Origin: Fen-1245 sp963835535
GTDB taxonomy: Bacteria; Gemmatimonadota; Gemmatimonadetes; Gemmatimonadales; JACORV01
DNA: 64,000 nucleotides
Assembly: GCA_963835535.1 (NCBI GenBank)
Contig: CAWIFL010000002.1
Span: 372,001-436,000 of the forward strand
Direction: 5' to 3'
Positions within the stretch are counted from its first letter, which is position 1, and each line of letters opens with the position of its first letter. Both the position numbers and the translations under genes were made by a program. This document shows, piece after piece, positions 16,565 through 27,862 of this stretch. Below the pieces are notes generated by a model, which ran no database searches, was not told the DNA's origin, and saw only the letters and a program-made list of their open reading frames with translations.

Positions 16565-17942
16565 TCAGGCGGCGAGGCGATGGGCCAGCTCCCCGAGATG
16601 CTCCACCCGCACCAGCTCGACCCCGCCGTCGGGCTGCTTGAGCGCCGTGCGGGAGCCGACGAAGGCGCGGCGGAAGCCGTGGCGCGCCGCCTCGGCCAGC
16701 CGGCGCTCCGCCCCCGCCACGGCCCGGACCTCGCCCCCGAGCCCCACCTCGCCCAGGAAGAGCGCGTCCGCCGGAAGGGCCCGGTCGCGCACGCTCGAGA
16801 TCAGCGCGGCGACGATGGCCAGGTCGCTCGACGGCTCCGAGAGGCGCACGCCGCCGACGACGTTGACGAAGACGTCGAGATCGCCGAACGGGAGCGACGC
16901 GCGGCGCTCGAGGACCGCGAGGAGGACCGCGAGGCGCCGGTGGTCCAGCCCCGCGCTCACCCGCTGCGGGGTGCCGAAGCCGGCGCGCGAGGCCAACGCC
17001 TGGATCTCGACCAGCATCGGGCGCGTGCCTTCCATCAGCGCGGTGACGGCGCTCCCCGAGATGCCGGCGTGGCGCGCCGCCAGGAACGCCGCCGAAGGAT
17101 TGGCGACGGGGATCAGCCCCGCCGAGGTCATCTCGAAGACGCCGATCTCGTCCACGCCGCCGAACCGGTTCTTGGTCGCCCGGAGGATGCGGTGGTCGAG
17201 CGAGCCCTCGCCCTCGAAGTAGAGCACGGTGTCCACGATGTGCTCGAGCGTCTTCGGCCCGGCGATCCCGCCGCCCTTCGTCACGTGCCCCACCAGCAGG
17301 ACCGAGGGTCCCGATTCCTTCGCGAACCGCATCAGTCGCGCGGCGCACTCGCGCACCTGCCCGACGTTGCCGGGCGCGCCCTCGAGATCCGCCGGTGTAC
17401 GCCGTCTGGATGGAGTCCACCACGAGCACGCGGGAATCGAGTCGGATGGCATGCTCGATCACCCGCTCCAGCACCGTCTCCGCCAGGACGTGGACGCGGC
17501 CTGCGGGCTCCTCGAGGCGGTCGGCCCGGAGGCGCACCTGGTCGGGGGACTCCTCGCCGGACGCGTACAGCGTCGGGATCCCCGCCGCCTCCAGCCGCGC
17601 CGCCACCTGCAGCAGCAGCGTGGACTTGCCGATGCCGGGCTCGCCGCCCACCAGCACCAGCGAGCCGGGAACGATGCCGCCGCCGAGGACGTAGTCGAAC
17701 TCGGCCAGGCCCGTGCGGTAGCGCGGAACCGCTTCCGTGGAAAGGTCCCCGAGGCGCACCGGCTGCGCGCCCGCGGCTGTCCCGTGCGTCCGTGCGCCCG
17801 CGCGTCCGCGCGTCCTGCTGCCGGCCGCGACCTCCTCGACGAGCGTGTTCCACTCCCCGCAGGCGTCGCAGCGGCCGGTCCACTTCGGCTGCTCGGCCCC
17901 GCATTCCGTGCAGCGGAAGACGGAATGCGCCTTAGCGGCCAT
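16565..17942 (-). pseudogene. radA: DNA repair protein RadA, apparent frameshift
   Basis: RadA is a RecA-like ATPase that helps branch migration in recombination. The N-terminal part (17942 to about 17395) has the C4 zinc finger CTECGAEQPKWTGRCDACG (residues 11-29), Walker A GGEPGIGKST and VVDSIQTAYT. The frame then shifts, and DLEGAPGNVGQVRECA, the KNRFG motif and the Lon-like C-domain (GEVGLGGEVRAV) continue in the next frame to 16565. Inserting two bases near 17390-17400 restores a normal 460-residue protein. The start overlaps dnaB by 11 bp. It is either a real lesion or a sequence error. Confidence 0.85.
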
Positions 17943-19353
17943 TCCCCTCGTCCTCGGTTTCGCGCGGACTGTAGTTGTCGAAGCGGGTGTACGCCTTGTG
18001 GAAGTGCAGCTTGATGGTGCCGGTGGGCCCGTTGCGCTGCTTGCCGATGATCACCTCGGCCTGCCCCTCGATGTTGGCGCCGGTCTTCGGGTCCTCGATC
18101 CCGGAGTACATCTCCTCGCGGTAGATGAACAGGACGACGTCGGCGTCCTGCTCGATCGCGCCCGACTCGCGGAGGTCCGAGAGCTGGGGGCGGCGGTGCT
18201 CGCCGCCGCGCTGCTCCGGCGCGCGCGACAGCTGCGAGAGCGCGATCACCGGCACGTTCAGCTCCTTGGCCAGCGCTTTCAGGGAGCGGGAGATCGCGCT
18301 GATCTCCTGGACCCGGTTCTCCGCCTGCTCCGGCGAGCGCATCAGCTGCAGGTAGTCCACGATCAGCAGCCCGATGTTCTGCTCCGCCTTGATCCGCCTC
18401 GCCTTGGAGCGCAGCTCCAGCGGCGTGAGGGCGGCGCTGTCGTCGATCCAGATCGGCGCCGAGGAGAGCAGCCCCGCCGCCCGCGCCAGCAGCGCGTAGT
18501 CGGCGTCCTTCAGCATCCCCTGGCGCAGGCGGTGGGCGTCCACGCGGGCCTCCGCCGTCAGGAGCCGCTGCACCAGCTGCGCCTTCGACATCTCGAGGCT
18601 GAAGATCGCCACCGGGACGTTCTTCTCGATGGCCGCGTGCTGCGCGACGTTCAGGCAGAGCGCCGTCTTTCCCATGGCCGGGCGCGCTGCGACGATGACC
18701 AGGTCGGCCGGCTGGAAGCCCGCCGTCTTGTCGTCCAAGTCTTTGAACCCCGACGCGACACCGGTAATCGATTGCCCGCCGGCGTGGAGCGATTCGATGC
18801 GCTCCATCGTCGGCCACAGCAGCTCCTTGAGGCGGATGAATCCCTCGGTCTTCCGGGTCTCGGAGACCTCGAAGATCCGCTGCTCCGCGCTGTCGAGGAC
18901 TTCGTCGGCGAGGCGTTTGCCCTCGTACGCATCCTGCACGATGCTCGTGGCCGCCTCGATGAGGCGCCGCAGCATCGCCTTGTCGCGCACGATCTTGGCG
19001 TGATAGTCGAGGTTCGCGGCGGTCGGGACGACGTCGAGCAGGTACGAGAGGTACTCGATCCCGCCGACCGCCTCCATCTCGCCCCGGCGGTCCACCTCTT
19101 CCTTGAGGGTGACCGGGTCCACGACGCCGCCGCGCTCGATGATGGCCTTCATCGCCCGGAACAGCCGGCGGTGCCCCTCGCGGTAGAACATCGAATCGTC
19201 GAGCAGGGCCGCGCCGCTGAGCGCCGCCTCGGCGTCCAGCAGCATCGCCGCCAGCACGGCCTGCTCCGCTTCGACGACGTACGGCGGCTGGCGGCCGCCG
19301 AAAACGTCAGACTCTTTCGCCGTCGTAGATCCGGCGCGCGATACGGACGTCAT
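17932..19353 (-). CDS. dnaB: Replicative DNA helicase
   Basis: Hexameric 5'-3' helicase of the replication fork, 473 residues. The N-terminal primase-interaction domain (EAEQAVLAAMLLD) is followed by a RecA-like domain with Walker A ARPAMGKTA, FSLEMSK, Walker B LLIVDYLQLM and ALSQLSRAPEQR. No intein is present. It overlaps the upstream glycosylase gene by 47 bp if ATG 19353 is used. Confidence 0.96.
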   Translation of the reverse strand: MTSVSRAGSTTAKESDVFGGRQPPYVVEAEQAVLAAMLLDAEAALSGAALLDDSMFYREGHRRLFRAMKAIIERGGVVDPVTLKEEVDRRGEMEAVGGIEYLSYLLDVVPTAANLDYHAKIVRDKAMLRRLIEAATSIVQDAYEGKRLADEVLDSAEQRIFEVSETRKTEGFIRLKELLWPTMERIESLHAGGQSITGVASGFKDLDDKTAGFQPADLVIVAARPAMGKTALCLNVAQHAAIEKNVPVAIFSLEMSKAQLVQRLLTAEARVDAHRLRQGMLKDADYALLARAAGLLSSAPIWIDDSAALTPLELRSKARRIKAEQNIGLLIVDYLQLMRSPEQAENRVQEISAISRSLKALAKELNVPVIALSQLSRAPEQRGGEHRRPQLSDLRESGAIEQDADVVLFIYREEMYSGIEDPKTGANIEGQAEVIIGKQRNGPTGTIKLHFHKAYTRFDNYSPRETEDEGNGR

Positions 19354-20149
19354 CCCAGGTCGGACGCTTCCAGTGGGGGTTTCGAAGGAGGGCCGCCGGG
19401 TGGTACGTCACGATCAACGGGACGCCCCGGTAGCGGTGTACTTTGCCGCGCAGCTCGTTCAGCGACGCGTTGCTGCCCAGCAACGCGTGCGCCGCGGGTC
19501 GGCCCATCGCCAGGATCACCCGCGGCCCGATGAGCTCCAGCTGCCGATGGAGATACGGTGAGCACGCGGAGACTTCAAGCGGCTCGGGATCGCGGTTCAG
19601 TGGCGGCCGGCACTTGAGGACGTTGCAGATGAAGACTTCCTCCCGCGGCAGATGGATCGCCTTGAGGATCTCGGTCAGGAGCTGGCCCGCGCGCCCCACG
19701 AACGGGCGGCCCGTCTCGTCCTCGGTGGCACCCGGCGCCTCGCCCACCACGACCAGCCCCGAGCGCGGGTCGCCCTCGCCGGGCACGCTGTGCAGCCGCG
19801 ACGAGCCGAGCTGGCACTTCCGGCATGCATCGATCAGCGGCACCAGCGCGTCGAGCGTCGCGCACGTGCGGAGCGGGTCGGCCGCGAACAGGTCGTCGCC
19901 GCCCCCGGGCGCGTCCACGGATATGCCGGCCGGCAGCGGCGTCGCCGCCGGCGGAGCCTTCGGTGGCACGCGGACCGGCGCGGCAGTGTGATCTGCCTCC
20001 GCCTTCTTGGGACTGGGAACCACTGATGTACTTGCCGTCTGGGAACTGTTCTGTGGACTGGTCCCCGACCTCTGGCCTCTCTCGAGGATCAGGTCCGTCT
20101 CACCGAGCTCCAGCAGCTGTTCGAGATACCGGCGGCGGGCGTTATCCAC
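19307..20149 (-). CDS. Uracil-DNA glycosylase, Fe-S family 4-like
   Basis: Removes uracil from DNA. 280 residues: a short N-terminal helix, a low-complexity linker (about residues 25-75), then the glycosylase domain with CRKCQLG (Fe-S cysteine pair), GEAPGATEDETGRPFVG, VLKCRPPLNRDP and HPAALLR. The GTG at 20149 overlaps the coaBC stop by 8 bp. Part of the linker (SSQTASTSVVPSP) is encoded by a copy of dispersed repeat family 1. Confidence 0.92.
   Translation of the reverse strand: MDNARRRYLEQLLELGETDLILERGQRSGTSPQNSSQTASTSVVPSPKKAEADHTAAPVRVPPKAPPAATPLPAGISVDAPGGGDDLFAADPLRTCATLDALVPLIDACRKCQLGSSRLHSVPGEGDPRSGLVVVGEAPGATEDETGRPFVGRAGQLLTEILKAIHLPREEVFICNVLKCRPPLNRDPEPLEVSACSPYLHRQLELIGPRVILAMGRPAAHALLGSNASLNELRGKVHRYRGVPLIVTYHPAALLRNPHWKRPTWDDVRIARRIYDGERV
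20014..20047. repeat. Copy of dispersed repeat family 1 inside a coding linker
   Basis: TGGGAACCACTGATGTACTT followed by GCCGTCTGGGAACT matches the copy at 57005-57037 with a few changes. It lies wholly inside the glycosylase gene, in frame, in a region encoding a variable linker. Confidence 0.75.
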
Positions 20150-21347
20150 CCTTGGAAAGTAACACCTGGACCCGCTCCAGGACGGCCTCGGCGGCCTCCG
20201 ACTTGGCGAGCAGCGGGAGCGGCTCGACGCCGGCGCGGGAGACGATGGTGACCCGGTTCGTGGGCACCTCGGGTCCTGCACCGGGCTCGGTGGCGTCGTT
20301 CGCGATGACGAGATCGAGCTGCTTGGCCTTGAGCTTGGCCTGCGCTCCCGCCACCGCGTCCCCGGTCTCCAGGGCGAACCCCACGATCACCGCGCCCTTC
20401 TTCCGCCGGGCGGCCGTCCCCGAGAGGATGTCCGCCGTGGGCTCCAGCTCGAGCTTGAGACCCCCCTCGCCGCGCTTCGCCTTCCTCGCCAACGGCGCGG
20501 CGGGCCGGTAGTCCGCCGGCGCCGCGGCCATCAGCAGGACGTCCGCGAGCGGAAGGGCCTCCGCGACCGCGGCCGCCATCTGCTCCGTGGACTGCACGAA
20601 GACGAGGGCGACGCCGGGCGGCGGCTCGAGGGCCGAGGGCCCGCTCACCAGCGTCACGTCGGCGCCCCGGAGCCAGGCCGCGCGCGCCAGCGCGTAGCCC
20701 ATCCGGCCGCTCGAGCGGTTGGTCAGGACGCGCACCGGATCCAGCGCCTCGCGCGTCGGGCCGGCGGTGACCAGCACGCGGCGGCCGGTCCACGGAGCGC
20801 CGCGCCGCAGCAGCCGCTCCACGTGGGCGACGATCTCCTCGGGCTCCACCATCCGGCCCGGCCCCTCCGCCTCGCCCTCGGCGAGCGGCCCGGTCGCCGG
20901 GCCGAGGACCTCGACGCCTCGCGAGCGCAGCAGCGACAAGTTCGTCTGCGTCTCGGGGTGGGCGTACATCCGGTCGTTCATCGCCGGGCACAGCAGGACC
21001 GGGGCGCGCACCGCCAGGAGGAGCGCCGTCAGGAAGTCGTCCGCCATCCCCTGTGCGAACCGCGCGATGAGGTGGGCCGTGGCCGGCGCCACGACCACGA
21101 GGTCGGCCTCGCGGCCGAGCCGCACGTGATCGAGGGCCCGCCCGCTCTGCCAGAGCGACGTGACGACCGGATGGCCTGTGAGGGCTTCGAACGTGACGGG
21201 ACCGACGAATTCGGCCGCGGCGGCGGTGAGCACCGTCTCCACGGACACGCCGGCCCCGGTGAGGCGGCGTGCAACGACGCACGTCTTGTAGGCGGCGATG
21301 CCGCCCGACACGCCGAGAACAACGTGCCGGCCGGCGATGCGACTCAC
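20142..21347 (-). CDS. coaBC: Bifunctional phosphopantothenoylcysteine decarboxylase/synthase
   Basis: Two steps of coenzyme A synthesis. The N-terminal CoaC flavoprotein half (GVSGGIAAYK, LVVVAPATAHLI, CPAMNDRMY) is joined to a C-terminal CoaB half (VLVTAGPTREALDPVR, NRSSGRMGYALA, AAPADYRP). 401 residues. The GTG start overlaps the rpoZ stop (GTGA). Confidence 0.95.
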   Translation of the reverse strand: MSRIAGRHVVLGVSGGIAAYKTCVVARRLTGAGVSVETVLTAAAAEFVGPVTFEALTGHPVVTSLWQSGRALDHVRLGREADLVVVAPATAHLIARFAQGMADDFLTALLLAVRAPVLLCPAMNDRMYAHPETQTNLSLLRSRGVEVLGPATGPLAEGEAEGPGRMVEPEEIVAHVERLLRRGAPWTGRRVLVTAGPTREALDPVRVLTNRSSGRMGYALARAAWLRGADVTLVSGPSALEPPPGVALVFVQSTEQMAAAVAEALPLADVLLMAAAPADYRPAAPLARKAKRGEGGLKLELEPTADILSGTAARRKKGAVIVGFALETGDAVAGAQAKLKAKQLDLVIANDATEPGAGPEVPTNRVTIVSRAGVEPLPLLAKSEAAEAVLERVQVLLSKGG

Positions 21348-21556
21348 ACTTCCTGCCTGCGCCGCCGCGTGATCTTGTACTTCAGGTTGCCGCCCGCCAG
21401 CTCCTCGAACGACGTGGTGGTGAGCTTCTTCTCCCGCTCCACCATCCGTTCCTTCGGAAAGTCGTTCACGTAACGGGCGAACTTCGCGGCGACCAGCACG
21501 CCGATGTACTTGTTGCCGGCCTCGCGCGCGATCTCGGTCGGGGTAAACACCCGCAT
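21344..21556 (-). CDS. rpoZ: DNA-directed RNA polymerase omega subunit
   Basis: 70-residue omega subunit that aids RNA polymerase assembly. The family segment FTPTEIAREAGNKYIGVLVAAKFAR is recognisable, though the protein is divergent from the E. coli form. An excellent ribosome site (AAGGAGGA) precedes ATG 21556. It lies between gmk and coaBC, the classic gmk-rpoZ-coaBC order. Confidence 0.9.
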   Translation of the reverse strand: MRVFTPTEIAREAGNKYIGVLVAAKFARYVNDFPKERMVEREKKLTTTSFEELAGGNLKYKITRRRRQEV

Positions 21557-21558
21557 GC

Positions 21559-22212
21559 TCAATCCTCCTTGGTCGTGTTCAGCCGCTCGGCCAGTGCGCC
21601 GATCTCGCGGCCCAGGTCCGCCAGCTCCTTCGCCAGGTCGGGGTTCCGGCGCGGCCGCTTGCTCTCCGCGTCGAGGATGGCCGCCACTTCCGCCACCGCC
21701 TCCGTCCGATCGGCGTTGAACACCACGTAGTCGTAAAGCGGCGCCTCGCGCAGCTCCACCACCGCCTGCCTGAGTCGCGCCACCAGCGACGACCCGCGCG
21801 TCCCGCTCGGGCCGCCCAGGCGGCGCATCAGCTCGTCCGCCGAGGGCGGCACGATGAACACCAGCACCGCTTCGGGATAGTGCTGCTGGACGGTGCGCGC
21901 GCCCTGGATCTCGATGTCGAGGACCGCGTGCCGCCCGGCGGCCAGCACTTTCTCGATGTCCGCCTTGAGCGTGCCGTATCGCTCGCCGCCGTACTCGGCC
22001 CACTCCAGGAACTCCCCCGCCGCGACCCGCCGGTCGAACTCGGCGCGCGAGACGAAGTGGTAATCCACACCGTCCTTCTCCTTCGGTCGCGCAGGGCGCG
22101 TCGTCGCCGACACCGAATAGCCGACGTCCTCGCGTGCCGCGACGAGCGCGTTGGCGATCGTCGTCTTGCCGCCGCCCGACGGGGCCGAGAGGACGAGGGG
22201 GAACCCTCTCAT
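21559..22212 (-). CDS. gmk: Guanylate kinase
   Basis: Phosphorylates GMP to GDP. 217 residues with the P-loop SAPSGGGKTT (about 9-18), SATTRPARPKEKDGVDYHF and LEWAEYGGERYGT for GMP binding, and VLDIEIQGARTV. The C-terminal tail is slightly longer and basic. The ATG overlaps the yicC stop. Confidence 0.96.
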   Translation of the reverse strand: MRGFPLVLSAPSGGGKTTIANALVAAREDVGYSVSATTRPARPKEKDGVDYHFVSRAEFDRRVAAGEFLEWAEYGGERYGTLKADIEKVLAAGRHAVLDIEIQGARTVQQHYPEAVLVFIVPPSADELMRRLGGPSGTRGSSLVARLRQAVVELREAPLYDYVVFNADRTEAVAEVAAILDAESKRPRRNPDLAKELADLGREIGALAERLNTTKED

Positions 22213-23084
22213 TCGAGGTTCTCGACCTGTTCCCGGAGCTTCTCCAGCTCCGTCTTCATCGTGATCACCGCGGCGGCGATCCCGGCGTCGTTGGCCTTCG
22301 ACCCGATCGTGTTGACTTCCCGCCCCATCTCCTGGAGCAGGAACGACAGGCGCCGCCCCGCCGCGTCGCTCCCCGCCAGCGCCTCGCGCATCGCCGCCAC
22401 GTGCGCCTCGAAGCGCACCAGCTCCTCGGTGATGTCGAGGCGGTCCGCCAGGTACGCGATCTCCTGGCTCAGCCGCGCCGGGTCCACCGCGACCCCACCG
22501 GCCAGCTCGCGCACCGCCGCGGCCAGGCGGTCCCGCTCCCGCACCAGCCGCTCGGGCGCCGCCGCCGCGATCTGCCGCGCCTGCGCCGCCAGCGCGTCGA
22601 GCCGAGCGAGGAGGTCCGCGCACAGCGCCGCCCCTTCCCGCTCCCGCGCCGCCACGCAGGAGACCGCCGCGCGGTCGAGCAGGGCCAGCACGCCGGATCC
22701 GTCCGGCGACGCCTCCGCCCTCGCGACGCGCACGACCTCGGGGAGCCGCGCCACCGTCGCCAGGTCCACCTTCCCCGTGAGCTTGAGGTCCCGGCCGAGC
22801 TTCCGCAGCGCTCCGACCAGCGCCCGCGCCCGCTCGACGTCCACCGTCACCGCGTCCGAGCGCTGCGGCTCCTCGACCCACCGGCCCGACACCGTGACGT
22901 GGCCCCGGTCGAAGTGACTGCGCAGCCGCTCCCGGATCGAGCCCTCGGCGTCGCTCAACTCCGACGGCACCTTGAGCTGGACGCTCAGGTGCCGATGGTT
23001 CACCGAGCGGATTTCGAGCCGGAGCCGGCCGCCGGCGACTTCCCCGTCGGCTGCTCCGAACCCCGTCATGCTCCTGGGTGGCAT
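22209..23084 (-). CDS. YicC-family endoribonuclease
   Basis: 291 residues. The N-terminal YicC motif SMTGFGAADGE and EIRSVNHRHLSVQLK, and the C-terminal DUF1732 segment (DITEELVRFEAHVAAMREAL, GSKANDAGIAAAVITMKTELEKLREQ), are both clear. The E. coli member is reported as an endoribonuclease. The yicC-gmk-rpoZ order is widely conserved. Confidence 0.93.
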   Translation of the reverse strand: MPPRSMTGFGAADGEVAGGRLRLEIRSVNHRHLSVQLKVPSELSDAEGSIRERLRSHFDRGHVTVSGRWVEEPQRSDAVTVDVERARALVGALRKLGRDLKLTGKVDLATVARLPEVVRVARAEASPDGSGVLALLDRAAVSCVAAREREGAALCADLLARLDALAAQARQIAAAAPERLVRERDRLAAAVRELAGGVAVDPARLSQEIAYLADRLDITEELVRFEAHVAAMREALAGSDAAGRRLSFLLQEMGREVNTIGSKANDAGIAAAVITMKTELEKLREQVENLE

Positions 23085-23128
23085 AGGGACCCGGTTCTGG
23101 GCAAGCCTTATAATTTACTGCCGCGGCG

Positions 23129-25006
23129 CTAGTTGGAGAACTCCCACCTTACCCCGTACGTTTGGTTGCCCACCGGCATGTTCAGGCCCGGGATGACCGA
23201 GTACCGCTCCCCCCGGGCGTTCCGGATGCTCCAGAAGAGCGCCGCGTTCAGCAGCCGCAGCTCCACGCGGTAGTCCAGGATCGTGGCCCCCTTGAGCAGA
23301 TAGGGCCCCCCGGACGCCCCGGCCGAGTCGGCGCCCCAGGCGCCCCGCCCCCACCCCTCCATCGCGACTTCCGCGGTGAAGTCGAACGCCCCGCGCCGCA
23401 GCACCGGCAGGAGGCGGGAGCGGAAGGTGGCCCAGATCCGCGAATGGTGCGGCGGCTCGTAGGCGGAGGTCTCCAGCTCCGCCGTGCCCTTGACCAGCGG
23501 CTCTCTGAGCCAGCCCGAGAGGGTGATGTAGGCCCTGGGACGCCAGGCGAAGGAGACCGTCGCGGTGCGCACCGCGAACGACGGGTAGGCCGGCACGATG
23601 GGCCCGAAGGTGCCGGGCACCGCCGGCGCGAACACGCCGTGCCGGGCGAGCGAGACGTCGAGATCCAGCGGCCGCGTGGTCAGGCTGATCCCCGTCGTGA
23701 AGTCGGTGACCTTCTGGGCGGTGTCCGTCAGCAGCGCCGGCGCGCCGACGGCGTTCCGGAGCCGGATCGCGCCGTGCAGCGCGATGGCGGCGATGGGCCG
23801 CAGCTCGGCCTGCGCCGCGACGTCGGAGGAATGGCGGCCGCCGAGGTGGGAGCGGCTGATCGCGTATCCCGAGACCGTGAGCAGGGCCGATGGAGACATC
23901 GCACCCCGCACCTCGAACTCGAGCGGCGTGCTGTTGCTGCGGACGCGCGTCGTCGCCTCCGTGGACCAGCGCTCCGCCCGGTAGCCGAGGATCGCACTGC
24001 CCTGCATTTCCTGGCGGCCGAGCGCGTCCGACGTGTCGGTGTAGTTGCTGCCGCCGGCGATCGCGTCCAGGCGCAAACCCATCCCGTCGTCCCGCGAGGC
24101 GATGAACCCGCGCAGGAACATGTCGGTCCGGTGCGCGTGGCGGCTCGGCAGGTACGGGAGGCTCTGGGGGTTGCTGCCCAGCGTTACGCTGTCGCGGTCC
24201 AGCGAGACGCTGAGCACCTGCCACGCGACGCCGTAGCGCTGCGACGGGATCCAGGAGCCCTTCGCCCACAGCGTGACGTCGCTCGTGCGCCCCGGGGAGG
24301 TCACGACCCCCGAGCTGCCCTGGAAGTTCACGCCCAGGTCGAGCCCGGTCCCGTTCTTCCAGCGGTTCAGGTAGCGGATGCGGTACGAGTTGGTGCTGGC
24401 GTCCCCGGTCGCGAACGACGTCTCGGTGCGCGGCTTCCGGACCACCTGCTCGTCCGAGTAGAGGTACACGCGCACCACCGAGGGGAGGACCTCGACCTCG
24501 ACCCGCTGGACGAGTCCGAGGTTGAGCTCGCTCAGGTCGAGGCCGGTGCTGTCCTGTCCGAGCGGGTCCATGGCGAAGCCGTCCCAGTAGACCTCGATCG
24601 AGCTGGCGCCCTGCCCGGCGTACTGGATGATCTCGGACCGGCCGAACCATCCGGCCCGCACCAGGAAGACGCCGGGGATGCGTTCGAGCAGCTCGCCCAA
24701 GGTCACGGCGCCGGAGAACCAGAGCTCGTCGTGGTCGAAGACGATGCGGCCTGCCCGCGGCAGCGGACCCGGCGGCGCGCCCAGCGGGGGCAGTTGCGGC
24801 CGGAAGCTGTCGGGCGAGAGCGAGTCGGGGAGCGGAATGCTGTCGCGGCGCGCTCGCGCCGCTGCGCCCGTGTCCTGCCGCGCGGCGCCCGGGGCCCGTG
24901 CGGTGTCCACCCGCGGCGGCGGCGGAGGAGGATTCTGCGCCGCGAGCTCCGCGGCCCCGACCAGGAGGGCGGCCGCGAGCAGGAGCCCGGGCGCTCGGAG
25001 CGTCAC
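23129..25006 (-). CDS. Outer-membrane protein with TonB-plug-like domain
   Basis: 625 residues with a signal peptide (APGLLLAAALLVGAAELAAQ), a Pro/Asp-rich linker, then a plug-like domain (VTLGELLERIPGVFLVRAG; IEVYWDGFAMDP; VQRVEVEV). The C-terminal ~400 residues are rich in alternating aromatic/polar strands, as in a beta-barrel, ending in VRWEFSN. It is shorter than transport receptors, and no TonB box is evident, so ligand and transport role are unknown. The GTG start is 1 bp past the pepA stop. Confidence 0.78.
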   Translation of the reverse strand: MTLRAPGLLLAAALLVGAAELAAQNPPPPPPRVDTARAPGAARQDTGAAARARRDSIPLPDSLSPDSFRPQLPPLGAPPGPLPRAGRIVFDHDELWFSGAVTLGELLERIPGVFLVRAGWFGRSEIIQYAGQGASSIEVYWDGFAMDPLGQDSTGLDLSELNLGLVQRVEVEVLPSVVRVYLYSDEQVVRKPRTETSFATGDASTNSYRIRYLNRWKNGTGLDLGVNFQGSSGVVTSPGRTSDVTLWAKGSWIPSQRYGVAWQVLSVSLDRDSVTLGSNPQSLPYLPSRHAHRTDMFLRGFIASRDDGMGLRLDAIAGGSNYTDTSDALGRQEMQGSAILGYRAERWSTEATTRVRSNSTPLEFEVRGAMSPSALLTVSGYAISRSHLGGRHSSDVAAQAELRPIAAIALHGAIRLRNAVGAPALLTDTAQKVTDFTTGISLTTRPLDLDVSLARHGVFAPAVPGTFGPIVPAYPSFAVRTATVSFAWRPRAYITLSGWLREPLVKGTAELETSAYEPPHHSRIWATFRSRLLPVLRRGAFDFTAEVAMEGWGRGAWGADSAGASGGPYLLKGATILDYRVELRLLNAALFWSIRNARGERYSVIPGLNMPVGNQTYGVRWEFSN

Positions 25007-25007
25007 G

Positions 25008-26524
25008 TCAGCGGGCGCGCCCCAGCAGGAACTCGACGAACAGACGCGTCGGCACTGCGGTGGGGCCCTTGGCGAGGGGCGGCGAGTCGGCGTCGGTGTA
25101 CGCCGTTCCCGCCACGTCGATGTGCACCCACGGATACCCGTCGGCGAACTCGCGCAGGAACCAGCCGGCCGTGATGGTGCCCGCGGGCCGCCCGCCGCTG
25201 TTCTTCACGTCGGCGATGTCCGATTTGATCATGTCCCGGTACTCGTCGTACATCGGCAGGGGCCACACCGGCTCGCCGGCGCGGTCGCCGGCGCGACGCA
25301 CCTCCTCGAGCAGCGCCTCGTCGCTTCCCATGATCGCGCTCGCCGTGTGCCCCAGCGCGATGACCGCCGCGCCCGTCAGCGTCGCGGCGTCGAGCACCGC
25401 GGCCGGCTTGAACCGGCGCACGTAGGAGAGCGCGTCCGCCAGGAGCAGGCGCCCCTCCGCGTCGGTGTTGACGATCTCGATCGTCTTCCCCGAATGGCTC
25501 TTCACCACGTCGGCGGGGCGGTACGCCGAGCCGCCGGGCATGTTGTCCGCGGACGGGATGGCGCCGATCACGTTGAGCTTCGGCTTGAGGCGGCCGAGGG
25601 CCTCGAACGCCCCCAGCACGGCCGCCGCGCCGGACATGTCGTACTTCATCTCCTCCATCTGCGCCGCCGGCTTGATCGAGATGCCGCCCGTATCGAACGT
25701 CACCCCCTTGCCCAGCAGCGCCACCGGCGCGGCGTCGCCGGCCCCGCGGTACTCCAGCACGACGAACCGCGGCTCCGTCTGGGAGCCCTGCGCCACGGCG
25801 AGCGCGGCGCCCATCCCTTCCTTCCGCATCTGCTCGCGGTCCAGCACGGTCACCGTGAAGCCGTAGGTCTTGCCGAGCTGCTGCGCCACCTCGCCCAGGT
25901 AGGCGGGCGTGCAGGTGTTGGGCGGCAGGAACTGGAGGCGGCGCGCCAGCGCCTGCCCCTCCGCCACCGCCTGCCCGAGGCGGAAGCCAGGCCGCGCGGC
26001 CGCCTCTTCGGCCGCCTCGACCACGACCGCGATGGACGTGACCGGCGGCTTGCGCTCGCCATTCGGCGACTTCAGCTCGTCGAACTGCCACGCCCCCTGC
26101 CCCGCGCCCTCGGCCGCGACCTGCGCGAAGTCGGCCGGAGCGACCCCGCCGCGCAGGGCCGACGGCACCGCGAACGTCACGGCGCCCGTGCCCAGCGCCT
26201 TCGCGCGGCGGCCCGCGACCGCAGCCGCCCGGCGGAGCGCCGTGCGGGCGGCGATCTCGCGCTGCGCCGGCGCCTCTTCCGGCTTGCCGAGCCCCACCAG
26301 CAGCAGCCGCGCCCCCCCCCCGGACGCCCCGGGCAGGTAGATCAGGGAGGTCTCGTCGCGCGCCCCGGCGAAGTCCCCCGAGGCGAACAGCCGCCCGAGG
26401 GCTCCGCCGCCCCGCGCATCCAGGGCGGCCAGGGCCGCGGGCAGCTTCTTGTCGTGCTTGGGCACCGCCACCGCGAGCAGCGGCGCTTCGACCGACTCGA
26501 GCGCGGCGGCGAGCAGCGTGTAGT

Positions 26525-26528
<4 letters not shown>
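25008..26528 (-). CDS. pepA: Leucyl aminopeptidase (M17)
   Basis: Cytosolic two-zinc aminopeptidase of 506 residues. Catalytic-domain motifs LLGKGVTFDTGGISIKP, KYDMSGAAAVLG, and the family signature NTDAEGRL are intact, with Asp/Glu/Lys metal and catalytic residues in place. The stop is just before the plug-protein start, and the ATG overlaps the icd stop, so icd-pepA-plug protein form one unit. Confidence 0.95.
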
Positions 26529-27745
<1,217 letters not shown>

Positions 27746-27862
27746 CGTCCGCTTGCCTCCGGTCGGCGGTGGAAGGCCTCGTACCGAATTGTCGCGTAAG
27801 GAGATGCGCGGCAGCCGCTAAACCTAGTTCTGACGTTCGGCGTGGGCAACGGCGCCAGACGC

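Noticed and set aside
13958..17935. A 1325-codon open frame on the plus strand
   Set aside because: It lies antisense to aroE, phosphatase, tsaC, ispD and radA; its translation is Arg/Ala/Pro-rich with no family motifs, an effect of high GC at third positions.
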